From: Anseranas semipalmata
Taxonomy: Eukaryota; Chordata; Aves; Anseriformes; Anseranatidae
Length of the DNA stretch: 64,000 bases
Direction: 5' to 3'
Assembly: GCA_013399115.1 (NCBI GenBank)
Contig: VXAA01005200.1
Location: 40,104-104,103 of the forward strand
The position numbers and the translations under genes are program-made. Below are positions 36,701 through 48,700 of the stretch, in pieces (position 1 is the stretch's first letter; each line of letters opens with the position of its first letter). Below the pieces are notes generated by a model. The model made no database searches. It was given only the letters and a program-made list of their open reading frames with translations, and was not told the DNA's origin.

Positions 36701-39700
36701 GCCTTCAGCTGGCCTCCCCTTTCTCCTTTTCCCTGAGGAGACACGATGAGTTCAGCCTGGCGTGGCTGTGAGCCGAGCATGCTGCGTCCAGCGCCGGGTA
36801 CATCCCGGCTAGCCGGGGGCTGGTTCTCCAGCCCTGCCCCGCGTCGTGCAGGTCTCTTCCCTGCGGTGATGCCCTCCCCGTGGGGACCATCCCCTTCCTG
36901 CACGGTTCTCATCAGCCTCCCTGGGGGTTCTCAGGGGCTGTGGAAACAGGGAGGCTTCTCTTGCCATCTGAAACCCACGTGGTTGATATTCCCGGTCTGT
37001 CTGATCCATGAAGCCCTATGTTTTGGTAACGCCGATCCCTGGAGAAATCCAGGGCAGCAGTCGACACTGTAGCTTGGGCCACGCTCAAGGCCTCTAAATC
37101 CATAGGCTGAAACCAGTGAGATGAGAGATTGTCAGGAGCCAACCTCCCCATCATCTTGCTTTTAAATCTCATGGTAATAGAAGGTAAAATCATTACAGGA
37201 CTTCTGCAGCCCGCTGTGCCTGATGTGAAATCGGGATGGTGAAGAACATGTAGCAAAGTTGTTATTAATATCCTGCCTTCTGATGATGGCTTTATAAACG
37301 GCATCAGCACAGGCAGAGCTTTGCAGTACCGTTTTGGCATGACCTTCTAGACAACTGCCATGCTTTTTGTCATGCTTATTTCTCACTTGATATTTAACCA
37401 ATAAAGTGATACAGGGAAGACCTTGCCCATGAATATCTGGCCTTATACACTGGGCTGTGAGGTCAAAACAGAGAGAAATGGTGAGAAGCACAGTTGTTCT
37501 AAATGCTCTTTAGACCTGATGCTCCCTAACTGGGAGCAGTGCCATGGGCTACAGCAACAAGGGGATCAGATGTTTGACGCCAGTGAAAACCCTCGGTCCT
37601 GCAGCAGATGACTCATGGGCAAAAGCCCCACGCAGCAGCAGCGAGGCAGCACTCGCGCCGAGCCGGGGACCTGGGCCAGGTGCTGGTAGGGATGTGGGGT
37701 CCCGGCTGCGGGGAGAGGGGCAGCTCCCCCTCAGCAAGGCAGGAGAAGGCGCCAGATTTCCTGGGGACTTGTGCATATTGATCATGGCTGTTTAAAGAAG
37801 AAAGTCAAAATTAGAGTGGAGAAAAGATCATTTAGTTTAATTAGTGTGGGCCCAGGTTCAGAAGCTGAGTGACTGTCGAGCCTGGGTCCCTATTGTGTGG
37901 GAGTGGGACTTGCATGACGAATGGTCCCTATATGGGCCTGGCATTTTACTTGGTGCCATTAGAAACAGGCTTTTGTCTATTCCCCATGCTCACTTTGCTT
38001 TCAGAGGGTGTCTTTTGCTGGAATAAAGACCCCTGAGAAAATCAGGTACACACGAGCACTGAGGGCTGATGAGCGCTGGAGATGGGTTCCCGTTAGGACA
38101 AATGCAGCGAGCACACACAAGGCTGTCCCAGGCCAACTGTGCTTTGGGGCAGCAAAAAACTGGGCGAGGGGCAGCCCTTCCCTGAGACAGGAGGGCAGGA
38201 GAAAGGAGAGGCTTACACAGTGTGATGGATGGGACCGGCTGCAGAGATAAGCATTGGTGTGTGGCACCAAGCGTGGCCATCCCGTCTCAAGAGTCTGGAG
38301 GGAAGAGTCTCACCTGCAGGGTTTTTGGGAGCCTGCTGGGACCCCTCAGGGCCCAGCAGCCGTTATCAGGAGGTGCTGGCCTGGCTGATGGCAGCGGTTC
38401 AGGGCGTTGTTGGCACCAGTGCCCACCTTGCAGCCGCCTGCATCGGTGCTGCCCCGGCACTGCAGGGTTGGTGGCTCCAGCTCTCCTGGGTTTTGTCCCA
38501 TTCCTGAAGTTGCAGACTGCCTGCTTCTGCCTTCCTGGCACATCCTGCCAGCCAGGCACTCATTGTCTCCTCTCCCCTGGTCCCAGGTCATCCTCCCCTA
38601 AAATGACGCAGCAGATGCGGGACCTACAGCTGGCGCAGGCCAGGAAGCCGCCGGGCCCTTCCTCACCGAACGCGGCCAAAAGGCTCTACCGAAACCTCTC
38701 GGGGAAATTCCGAGTCAACTACACATCCTTCGACGAGGGCAGCCTGGCGGGACGGGGCGAGAAGGAGAAGCTCCGCAAGTCCTACCTGGTCAGTGCCCGC
38801 TGGTCCGTCCAGCCATGCTGAGGCCAGGAAGAAGGGTGATGGGTGGGGTGGGGGGTGAGCGTAGGTGACAAAACCCAAGGGTGCATTCAGTGAAGCCACC
38901 CGGAGTAGGGTGCTCAGCATCATCCGGCTGTGTCTACGAGAGCTGATGCTCCCAAGCCCCTGGTCCTGTGGCATCCCCCCTGCTTGGGTTGGCGGGGTGT
39001 TGGGTGGGGTGAAGGAGCTCCCTGCACCCAGCCGACCTGCACACCTCCCTCCATCCAGTTCCAGAGCAATGCTGCTCTCTTCGAGGCCGTGGAGCTGCAG
39101 GACCTGGACAGGGTGCAGGAGCTGCTGAAGCAGTACAGCCCTGAGGAGCTGGACCTCAACACCCCCAACAGTGAGGGGCTGCTGCCCCTGGACATCGCCA
39201 TCATGACCAACAACGCTCCCATCGCCAGGGCCCTGTTGCAGGCAGGAGCAAAGGAGAGCCCACACTGTGAGTTCGCTGGGGGACAGGCAGAGGCAGCAGG
39301 GATGGTGGCGAGGCTTTGGGCAGCTTGGGAGGCTTCATTTCCCTCCCAGGAGCCTGGGCTGGAGGCAGCGTGCATGTGCAGCAGGCTGGAGCAGGCTGTG
39401 TTGCACCCACAACATCTCCGGCTCATGCAGCAGACCCTACTTTTCATGCTTCATGTGCCATGGAGCAGATGGGAATAGTGCTGGCTACACATTTCAGAGC
39501 AGGAAACCAAGTAGCTAATGGTGCTGTGGTGGGAAGAGGGGCCCAGCCCCTGCACCCAGCCGCACACTGGGGAGGGGACCTAGAGAGTTCCACTGTCCCC
39601 TGGAGCAGGACACTGCAGCAAGGACAGGGACTCGGGGCTGGGATTTGGTGCCAGCGGAGCCTGGTTCCAAAGATGGTTCTCCTAATCACCTTCTCCTAAC

Positions 39701-42700
39701 CACCTTCTCCTAACCACCTTCTCCTAACCACCTTCTCATCCCTCCTCCTTGCTTATCCCTGACCCGTGGCTGTGCCTGCCCGGCAGTCGTCAGCCTGGAG
39801 AGCCGCTCGCTGCACCTCTCCACGCTGGTGCGGGAAGCGGAGCAGCGCGTCAACGAGCTGACGGCACAGGTGGTGAACGAGGCACCCAACACCGACTGCT
39901 CTGAGAAGGAGAAGCAGCTCAAGGCCTGGGAGTGGCGATACCGGCTGTACAAGCGCATGAAGGCAGGGTTTGAGCATGCCCGTGAGTGCCCGCAGGAGGG
40001 CTGCGGCAGGAGCGGGGCCGTGCATGGGCTGGGGAGGAGGCGCAGGGCTGCGCCAGCACCTGCCGGGGACCCCGCACCCTGCATCTGGGGCCTGCAGTAT
40101 GGTGCACGAGGGGGCGAGCACCCTGGGGATGCGCCCCTGGATGCGGGAGAGGTGCGGGAGGGATGCTGCGGGGTTTGGAGTGACCTTCCTTGCTGTAACG
40201 GTCCCCTGCGCTCTCTGTCCCCAGGAGTGCCAGACCCCCCCACCAATGTGCACCTCTCCGTGGCCAGCAGTTCCTCGGTGCAGGTGACCTTCTGGGAGCC
40301 CCTGAGTGTCAACTCAGCCATCGTCACCAAGTACAAGGGTAAGGACTGGGGTTCCTGTGCCATTGCTGAGCGCACGGTGACAGCCAGCACCCCAGGTGTG
40401 CAAGCGGGGTGCGATGGGGCACTCGCAATGTGCACACCACCCTGGCATGCTGGGGGCTGCAGTTCTGCCGAGCTCCTGTTGAGCTGTGGCACGGCCCTGG
40501 CACACAATAGCATGGCATGGCCACCAGCCAAGTGGTCCAAGCCAGATCAAACCACCCACCTGGACCAAGGCAAAATGCACGGTACCACCAGTTTTCCACC
40601 CTCTCATCCTACAGGCTGTGGGCTTTGCCATCCTGGTGCTCCCCAGCTGGCCTCTGGGTCCAGAGGAATGTCCAGTTGGTGTTAGCATCTGCTCCTGTGC
40701 CCTTCATGCATTTAAACCAGATGCTTTTTCTTCTGGGACAATTCCCCCCGTCAAGCACTGCTAACTCCTGGCCCATCACTTGCTTAGCTTGGCTGGGTCC
40801 CTCCGCTTGGTCTGATCCTCCTCCCTGTCCCTTCTCACCTCTGGTGCTGACTTAGCCCAACAAGGCTCAGTCAGACCCAGGGGACGCAGCACATCGGGGT
40901 CTCTCTCTTTCCAGTGGAGTGGAGCTGCTCTCCCACCTTCTTGCCACTGCTGGGGGAGGCCGTGGTAGACAAGCTGAAGAGCCTGCACTTCACCATCCGG
41001 GGGCTGGCGTCGGTGAGCTGGGGGTCCAGGCTGCGGGGGCAGAGGAGCGGGGAGAGCCTTCAGGGAAAGGCTGCACTCTGGACCCTGCGTGCAGGGCAGA
41101 TGGGTGGGATGGAAGCTCAGCGGGCAAGGGCTTGGGTGGGGGGACCAGGAGAGGCTGGAGTGGGTGGGGGTGCTGGCGAGGGGGGTGCTGCGCCCATGCT
41201 TTGGGGCAAGGAGGGAGGGACTTGCGGGCTCGGGGAGCAGGGGGAAGGCTTCCATGTGGTGTGGGGGACTCGGGCAAGCCAGCGGTGCCGCAGCCCAGGA
41301 GCCGCTGCCCTGCCGCGTGGCAGGACGGGCGAGAATGGAGCTCTGGGCAGGGAGCCTGCCCGAGCCCATCCATCACACGTGTTGCTGCTGGAGGTGGGCA
41401 AGGGAGGTCGGAGCGGGCCACCTGGGCTGTGGGGTCCCATTTTGTGCTCCTCGTGGTGGGATTCTTCCCCACCTCCTTGCACTGCATGCAGAGCCGTGAG
41501 AGGCATCCTGAGCGCGGCTTCCCCCCCTCGCAGGGCACAGCTTACTACGTCCAGGTGTCTGCCTACAATATGAAGGGCTGGGGTCCCCCGCAAGCCTCGG
41601 TGCCCCCGTTTGCCATCCCTTCCAGTAAGTACAGCTGGGAGCCGGCACCTGGCTGCAGGATGGGTGGAGGGGGGGGGGCTTTCGGGATGGGGCATTATGG
41701 CCCCTGGAGCAGGGGCAGATTTGGAGTTGGACGCAGCATTTGGGGTTTGCAGATGGGTCTTGGGCCCCATCAGCAGGGTGGCTGTGCCTGGTGGCAGAGG
41801 GGCAGGGCTTGTCCATAGAGCTGTCAGCACTGCCTTTTGGGAAATACAGTCTCTGGCCCACGGGAGCTCTGCCAGATATTATTTTTTCAGCCTGAAATTA
41901 GCCGGCTGCCTGGTAAAGGCTGGAGTGGTTTTAGGCCACCTGGGCCAGCTGATCTTAAGGGTAGCTAGGACAGAGAACATTTTGTTTTCTGAGTTAAAAG
42001 GAAACAAATGTATCGATCATCTCTGTAGGAAGGAAAAACATCCCTGTGTTTTTTAGCCGAGCTTTGTAACGTAGCATGGGGCAGCTTTTTGGAGGGGTCG
42101 GTCCCTACCAGGTCAATGAAACCTGCGCCAGAGCAGCCAGGTCCATGCAAAATCCCTGTTTGCGTGTGCTGAGGAGCGGTGTGGTGGGATGCCCCAGCTG
42201 ACCCCTCGGGGCTCAAACGCATCCCAGTCCTGTGTGGCAGTGGGCTCGGAGCCCTGCCCAGTGCTGCTGCAGCCTGGAGGGAGCCGTGGGGGCTGCAGGG
42301 CAGAGCCGTGGGGGCAGCTGGGGCAGGGGTCCTGCAGGACAGGCACCATCCTACACCTTGTGAGCAGCCCCACGTGAGCCCGGCAGTGCCAAGCCCATCG
42401 AGGCACTGCATGTGTGATATCAGGAAAACAGAGGTGGGGCCAGGGCCAGGTGCACACACACCAAGTGCAGCTCTAGGTGTAGGTACACAAGCACTATAGC
42501 ATCTGTGTATGAAGACACAAAACCATATTTGAATGCATGTTAATGCATAAGTGAGCCTACCCATCCATTAGGGCTTTGCCCTGACCTGGCAGTGGGTGTT
42601 GTTCATGTCTGCACCCTTAAAGCCCTTTTGCTGTCCAGCACAGGTCATGTTCCGTGTGGATGAGATCCATGCGGCACAGATGCCGAGTGCAGCTGAAGTG

Positions 42701-45700
42701 GATCAGACATGACTGATTTTTCTTATTTCTGTCTCCATTAATATTTCTCCCTTCAGTAAAGATCCCTCCCTGGCCCAGCAGAATATAATCAGGCACCTCC
42801 CTGGGTGTTTTTAAAGCTCCTAAAAATAGTGGCAAGCCCCAGCCAAAGTTAACAGAGCTGAACTTTCCATGGAAAACAGCAGCAGGCAGGACAGGGGGTG
42901 TTCATAGCAATTAACGTAAAGCTAATGTAAAAGCACCATCAGCCCCGTCCCGGTCCCACTGCTGCTGTGTAGCGGGTGGAGCTGTCAGGAGAACTTAGCC
43001 GTGTGTTTGCTGGGTGAGCTCTGCTCTCAGCACTCACCCAGAGAAGGCTGCAGCTCCAGGAAAGACCTGGAGGAAGACACTGGAAGGAATTTTATTTCTG
43101 AAGCCCAGTGAAGAGCGGCAGCAGCGGACGGGACCTTGTTCGTGACCTCTGCCATCCTCCCCCCTGCAGGGCAGCCGGTGCCCCTGGGGAGCTCCTGGCC
43201 CTGCTCCCTCTGCCCCATGCTGGGGCACCGCTGCCCCGGGGCAACTCTCAGATGGGTCCCCAGGTGTGCCACATGTCCTGGCCCTGCTGGTTAGTGGAGG
43301 ATGGTGGGTCCACGTCGTGGCTTCCCTGTTCTTCTGTAGTTTCTGGCACTGAAATAACTTGCTGGCTCTGGAGCTGGTGCCAGCACATGGCGATGGTGCT
43401 GGGGACAGGAAAATACTGCCAGGTGGTTGTGGTGGTCCTCCACGGGCTGGGAAGAGAGGCACAAAACCGAGCATCTTCCAAAGCCCAGCCCACCTATAGG
43501 TGCCACGGTTCCTGGGACCCACGGCTGCTGCCATGCTGTGCCATGCCTGCAGGACACGGCTGGGGTGCTGGGAGGTGACATGCCATGGGGAAGAGGGGTG
43601 GGGAGCAGCCCCACAGCGTGGGGTGTTGTGTGGGTGGGGTGACGCTGGCTCTGTCCCTGCAGACTGGCGGGAGTACGATGGCCGGGCCCCGCGGCGGAGG
43701 GGCCAGGCTGAAGCTCTGGACCATCTGCTGAGCCAGGTGAAGACCGTCCACCAGCACTGCGTGTGCCATGGTGAGTCTTGCAGCATGACATGGCTCCGGG
43801 GTCTCTGCTGCTCCTGGGGGAGGCTGAGCTGGGGGTGTCACCTGGCGAGGCACGAGGGGCAGGGGTGGCACAGAGGAATGGTGTGAGTGCAGCAGGGAGG
43901 CAGCTCAGGCAGAGGAGACCCTGGAAGAGCCCACGACACCTTCCCCCAGGCTGCTGGCGCTGCTCTTGGTCTCGCGCTGCAGCACCCTCTGCTCTCTGCT
44001 TCCCAGAGCCCTGCAAGAACCAACCCCAGAGCAGGAAGCACTCGGTCTCCAAGAGCCTCAAGCACCTCTTCCACCCCGGCAGCAAGTTCCTCAAGACACT
44101 GAAGCGGTGAGAGGCTCGTGCGTGGGTGTATCAGAGAGCCCATCGCCCCACGGGGTCGTAGGGCTGCCCAGCCAGGGCTGCGGGCACTCGGGGTGGGTCC
44201 CTGCTTGGGGCAAGTCTGTGCTGTAAAGGGGAGTCAGACCCATCGCTCAGAAATCAAACGTTTCCATTCAGACTGGCTAAGCTGCACCCGTTCCCAAATC
44301 CCTGCAACATCTCCGAGTGTCGCCCAACACCACCCCCCAGACCCCGCCACCCTCCCACCTTCACGCTCAGCCTCCAAGCCTGGCCCCACCACCTTCCCTC
44401 GTGCCGGCCGCGGCATCGGCTGGGCTGACCCTGCTGCCAGCGTGGGGCTCCTGATCCTGCTGCCGCTCACCTGCGCACACAGCGGGCATGTGCCTCTGCC
44501 CCACTGCCCGTGGGGCTGCTGGAGAGGAGCTCAGACCCTGGGATGGGGCACCTCCTCTGCCCTCTGGAGAGAGACCCTTTGGGAAATGAAGCTGGTGGCC
44601 AGGGGTGACCCTGCAGCCTGTCTTCCCTCCCACACAGGGGCCTCTACCTGACAGCCATCTTCTACAAGGATGACAATATCCTGGTGACCCATGAAGACCA
44701 GATCCCAGTGGTGGAGATCGATGACACCTACTCCTGCCTGCTCATGCAGGATTTTCTGTGGTTCACCAAGGTGGGCAGCCTCGGGGCCCTGTGCTATGTG
44801 CTGGGGCATGGCAGCAGTGCTCGTAGCCCATGTCTCCTTGACCGGCCACCACCCCGGACACTGGTTAGATGGTGGTGGCCACCACCCTGGATGCTGTGTC
44901 CCTCGGGGGTATCACGATCTGCAGAGTACCTTCACTGCAGCCCTTCCCTGGTGCTGCCTCTCCCATGCAGAGCAGGACATGCAGGGCACTGCCACCTGGT
45001 CCTCAGCTGTCATTACACTTGCTGGAAGGGCAGATGGGCAGCTCAGGCCCAAAATCTCTTGCTGGATGGTCCCTTACCTACTGAGGAAGAAGCCAGCTCT
45101 TGGCTGAAACCTCTTCTACTCAAACTCAGGAAGGCATCTCCCCTAGATAAAGGCAGATGTCTGGGGGGTGTCTGTGGCGTAAGAAATTGCACCCCTGCTG
45201 CTGAAAGTGATACATGCACATGCACCTTCCTAATCCAGCTCGAATGGAAAGGAACTAGCTTTCCCCAAAACATCTCTGTATGAACTAGCTCAGCCAGAGG
45301 CAGCTGGGGGGGCTTGTCCAGCGGTGACAGCCACTGGCTGTGCTGCAGGTGTCGTGCATGTGGGATGAGATCCTGTGGCTGCGGCAATGTGTCACCGTCT
45401 CCCAGTCATCCTGCTCCTGCATCCTGCAGACGCGCTTCAAGATGCTGCTGGCCATCTCACAAATGCAGGTGAGGGTGGGCACGGGGCAGGGGGGGGGAGT
45501 GAGCGCAGCCCCCCTGTCCCTGCTGCCTCACAGAGTGTCCTTTGGGGTGCTGTGACATGGGCTCCTCTGGGAGCAGCACGTGGATTTGCTGGAGCTGGGA
45601 AAATCCCCAGCTCTGTCCGCTCTGTGGCACCAGGCTGCGGCTGGGTCAGCGGCAGGAGTGGGCGCTGCCCCCACGTTGTCATCACCGGTGGGTCCCCACG

Positions 45701-48700
45701 CAGGGACGATGAGGTGCCAGGCTCCATGGCATAGGGAGGGATGGGACCATGAGTGGGTGCTCTGCCAGGAGGACTGGTTTCCAGCAGGCAGAGTGGTGTC
45801 CCCTGACCTGTTGCTTTCTCCTGTCCCCAATCCCGGCATGCAGGGGCTGCTGGGCATTCAGGACCTGGGGCAGGTCTTCTTTGAGCCTATCAAAGACAAG
45901 CAGGGCAACATCCTCATCGTCACTGTGAAGGAGGTGAAGACCAACCAGACCTTTGAGAGCGTCCGCTGGGTTCCCATCTGCAAGCTGCAGACGAGCCGCA
46001 AGTCCGTGTCATCCCCGGAGGAGCCCACTGCCCTGGACACGCTGCTCATCTCCATGCAGGTGCTGTGCCGAGTGAGCGGGCAGGCGACATGGGTGCTGGT
46101 CCCAGCCAGCGTACCGGGGCTGTGCTGGTGCAGCCACTTGTCCCCTGGGGTTGTCCGGTTCTTCCAGTGCTGCTGCTCCTCTCCCTGCCCTTCCCTGCCG
46201 GGAGCTGTGCAGTGGCAGGGGGTGTCGCGCAGGGCCAGGAACCCGGCACGAGAGCCGGAGAGCACCCCGCTGTGAGGGCGGACTCACTCCAGCAGTGCCT
46301 GTCTCCTCAGGACAAGCTGGCTTACCACCAGCGGAGCAGCCATGCCCTCTCCCCGGGCCTCTACCTGGGCTACCTGAAGCTCTGCAGTGCCGTGGACCAG
46401 ATCCGGGTGCTGGTGCCGGAGCAGCTCCCCAACATCCTGTGCCACGTGAAGATCCGCTCCAATCCCAACATCTCCAGGTGGGGCTCAGGGCGCAGCCGGG
46501 GTTCTCTGCCTCATCCAGCCCAAGAGCAGCCGTGGCCGCTGCCTCTTGCACGTGGGCTCTGGGAAGCAGCACAGCATCGACTCTCAGCCCCGTCCCTGCC
46601 CTGGGGGGCTGCCTAGGGCTGGAGCAAGCCAAGGTCCCCCACTGCCACCACAGCTTCCATGTCTCTTGTGGTGGCTGCACCATGTAGGGTGGATCAGCTG
46701 AGCAAACACAGCTCTCATCGGGATTGCGTGTTTAGGTCAGCCCCGAGCTGCTCCCTCCAGCACATGTCTGTCTGCTGTTCTCCAGGGAGGAGTGGGAATG
46801 GCTGCAGAAGATGGCCAGCATGGAGGAGCCCATTCCTGCAGAGCCAGAGGCTGAGACATCCCAGAACCACTTGTTTCAGGAGCTCCAGGTGGCCATCAAG
46901 GAGCTGATGACCCTGGTCAACATCCCGTTGCAAGAGGTGTGGGTGGGAGCTGAGGTCCGGGAATGAGGGAGGTGACATTTGCAGCTGTTACCTGTCGTGT
47001 CTTTTGGCTGGTCTCTTGCAGGCCAAAGATTTCCGTCTGTACAGCCAAGAGGTGCTGGACTTTGGGGGCCAGGTCTCCTTCCTGCTTCTGCTGCCTCCCT
47101 CGGATGACGTCTGCACAGCGCCGGGCCAGAACAACCCCTACACCCCTCAGTCTGGCTTCCTCACGCTGCCGCTGCAGATCTTCGAGCTGGGTAAGAGAAG
47201 ATGCGACCTGCACTGCCAGAACCTGCTTGTGCCGGTCTCCTTGCACCTGGGACCTCTGAAGGGCTGGGACAGGCTGGTGGGGTGGCTGTGCTCTATCACC
47301 TCCCCCAGGGGAGGAAGGAGGGGGGGATGCTGAGGGCTCCCCAGTGCTCCCGGTAGGCTAGAGGAGAGCATTGGGTTGGGTGGGCGAGGAGGAACCCATA
47401 GGGACCTGATATTTTTCATTCCCCCCCCACCCTTTTATCCCTCAGTGCACTTCTTCACGTACGACCGGGAGTTCATCACGCAGTACTGCCAGGTGTCCGC
47501 CCTCCTGGAACTGGAGTCGCTCCTCTCGCAGCAAAGCCTCAGGGAGGCCTTCTCTGATGCCGAGCTCTCCACCGCGAAGCAGAGGCACCAGCAGGTTCAG
47601 GACTACATCCAGGTACGCAGAGCAGGAGCTGGGGACGAGCCAGGCTGGCTGCAGTGGTGCCCACGGGACATGGCCAGGACTGGCGTGCCCCAGAAGGGCT
47701 CTGGGAGCATCCCCAGCAGGGCTGTCCACTGGTCTTCCCCACTGTGACACCGCTCGACCTGGTGTCCTCCTCCTCGGGGCCCGAGTGCTGCAGCAGGAGG
47801 GTGACCCACAGCCTGCGGGACAGTGCCCCGGACGTCCTGCAGAGCCACGAGCTCCAGCCCATGCCACTGCCCCTGCCGGAGCCCCGGCCACCCCCCGAGC
47901 TCTACGACAGCGACTTCGTCCTGCCCAGCCGGCAGATCGAGCTGCTGCGCATCACGGAGAAGCAGTGTCAGGGCTTTGTCTAGCAACTTCTTACTGCAAT
48001 AACGGTGTTGAAGTCCTGATTAGAAAGCCGGACACTCCTGCTCTGCAGGTCTCTGCCTTGCTAGAAAAGGACCTAAGGGTGCATTTTGGGGTGGGCATGC
48101 AGAAGAGCACCCCACACTTTCCGCTGTCCCAGCACCTGTCTGGAGCAGGCGGCTGCTGGTAGTGGAAGCACCCTCCCACCCGAGCACTGCCGTGGGGTGT
48201 CCCCATTTGGGGGTTTCCCCCAGAGCTTTTGCCTCCTGGGAAATATGTGTGGGGAGAGACTGGGTTTTGCTGTGGGATTTTTTGTTGTGGTTGTCTGCTT
48301 TTTGAAAGGGATCCTTTATTTCCTGTTTCGGCAGCAAATGGAGGAGATCTGGCGTGAGATGCGCTGGATTATGGATGCCCTGCAGCATGCCCGGTACAAG
48401 CAGCCCTCCTGCGGGGTGTCCCTCAGTGGGTTCCTCAGCACATCCAGCAGTGCAATGAAGGAGAAGACCCGATCCTCCTCATCCCACCTTGACTTCCTTC
48501 CCTCCCCAGCGCCGTCACCCGAGACCAGCCGTAAGCTCAACTCCGGTAAGGGCCTGGCTTTGCACAGCTCCTGCTCCCCCTCATGCAAAGCCTCAGCCTT
48601 GGTGGCCGATGGTCTCTCTTTGCTTCTCTTGCAGACCTGCATGGGCTGTCAGATGAGGAGGGCTCCTCTGAGGTGTTCCTGGCCACCGACAGTGACTACG

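Larger units (their letters stand above)
15775..38586 (+). other. ANKFN1: Large ANKFN1 intron (E1-E2), 22.8 kb
   Basis: Begins GTAAGA and ends CAG. It holds a purine tract at 16.4 kb, pyrimidine-rich blocks (19.8-19.9 and 21.5-21.6 kb), a SINE-like element (29.8 kb), a CR1 fragment (34.6 kb), and AT-rich blocks at 31.3-32.0, 32.6-32.9 and 35.2-36.2 kb. No additional exon fits the required phase 2 to 2. Confidence 0.7.

Noticed and set aside
41117..41830. 237-codon minus-strand open frame and similar frames opposite the ANKFN1 exons
   Set aside because: Antisense shadows of GC-rich exons and introns; Pro/Ala/Ser-rich without domains.
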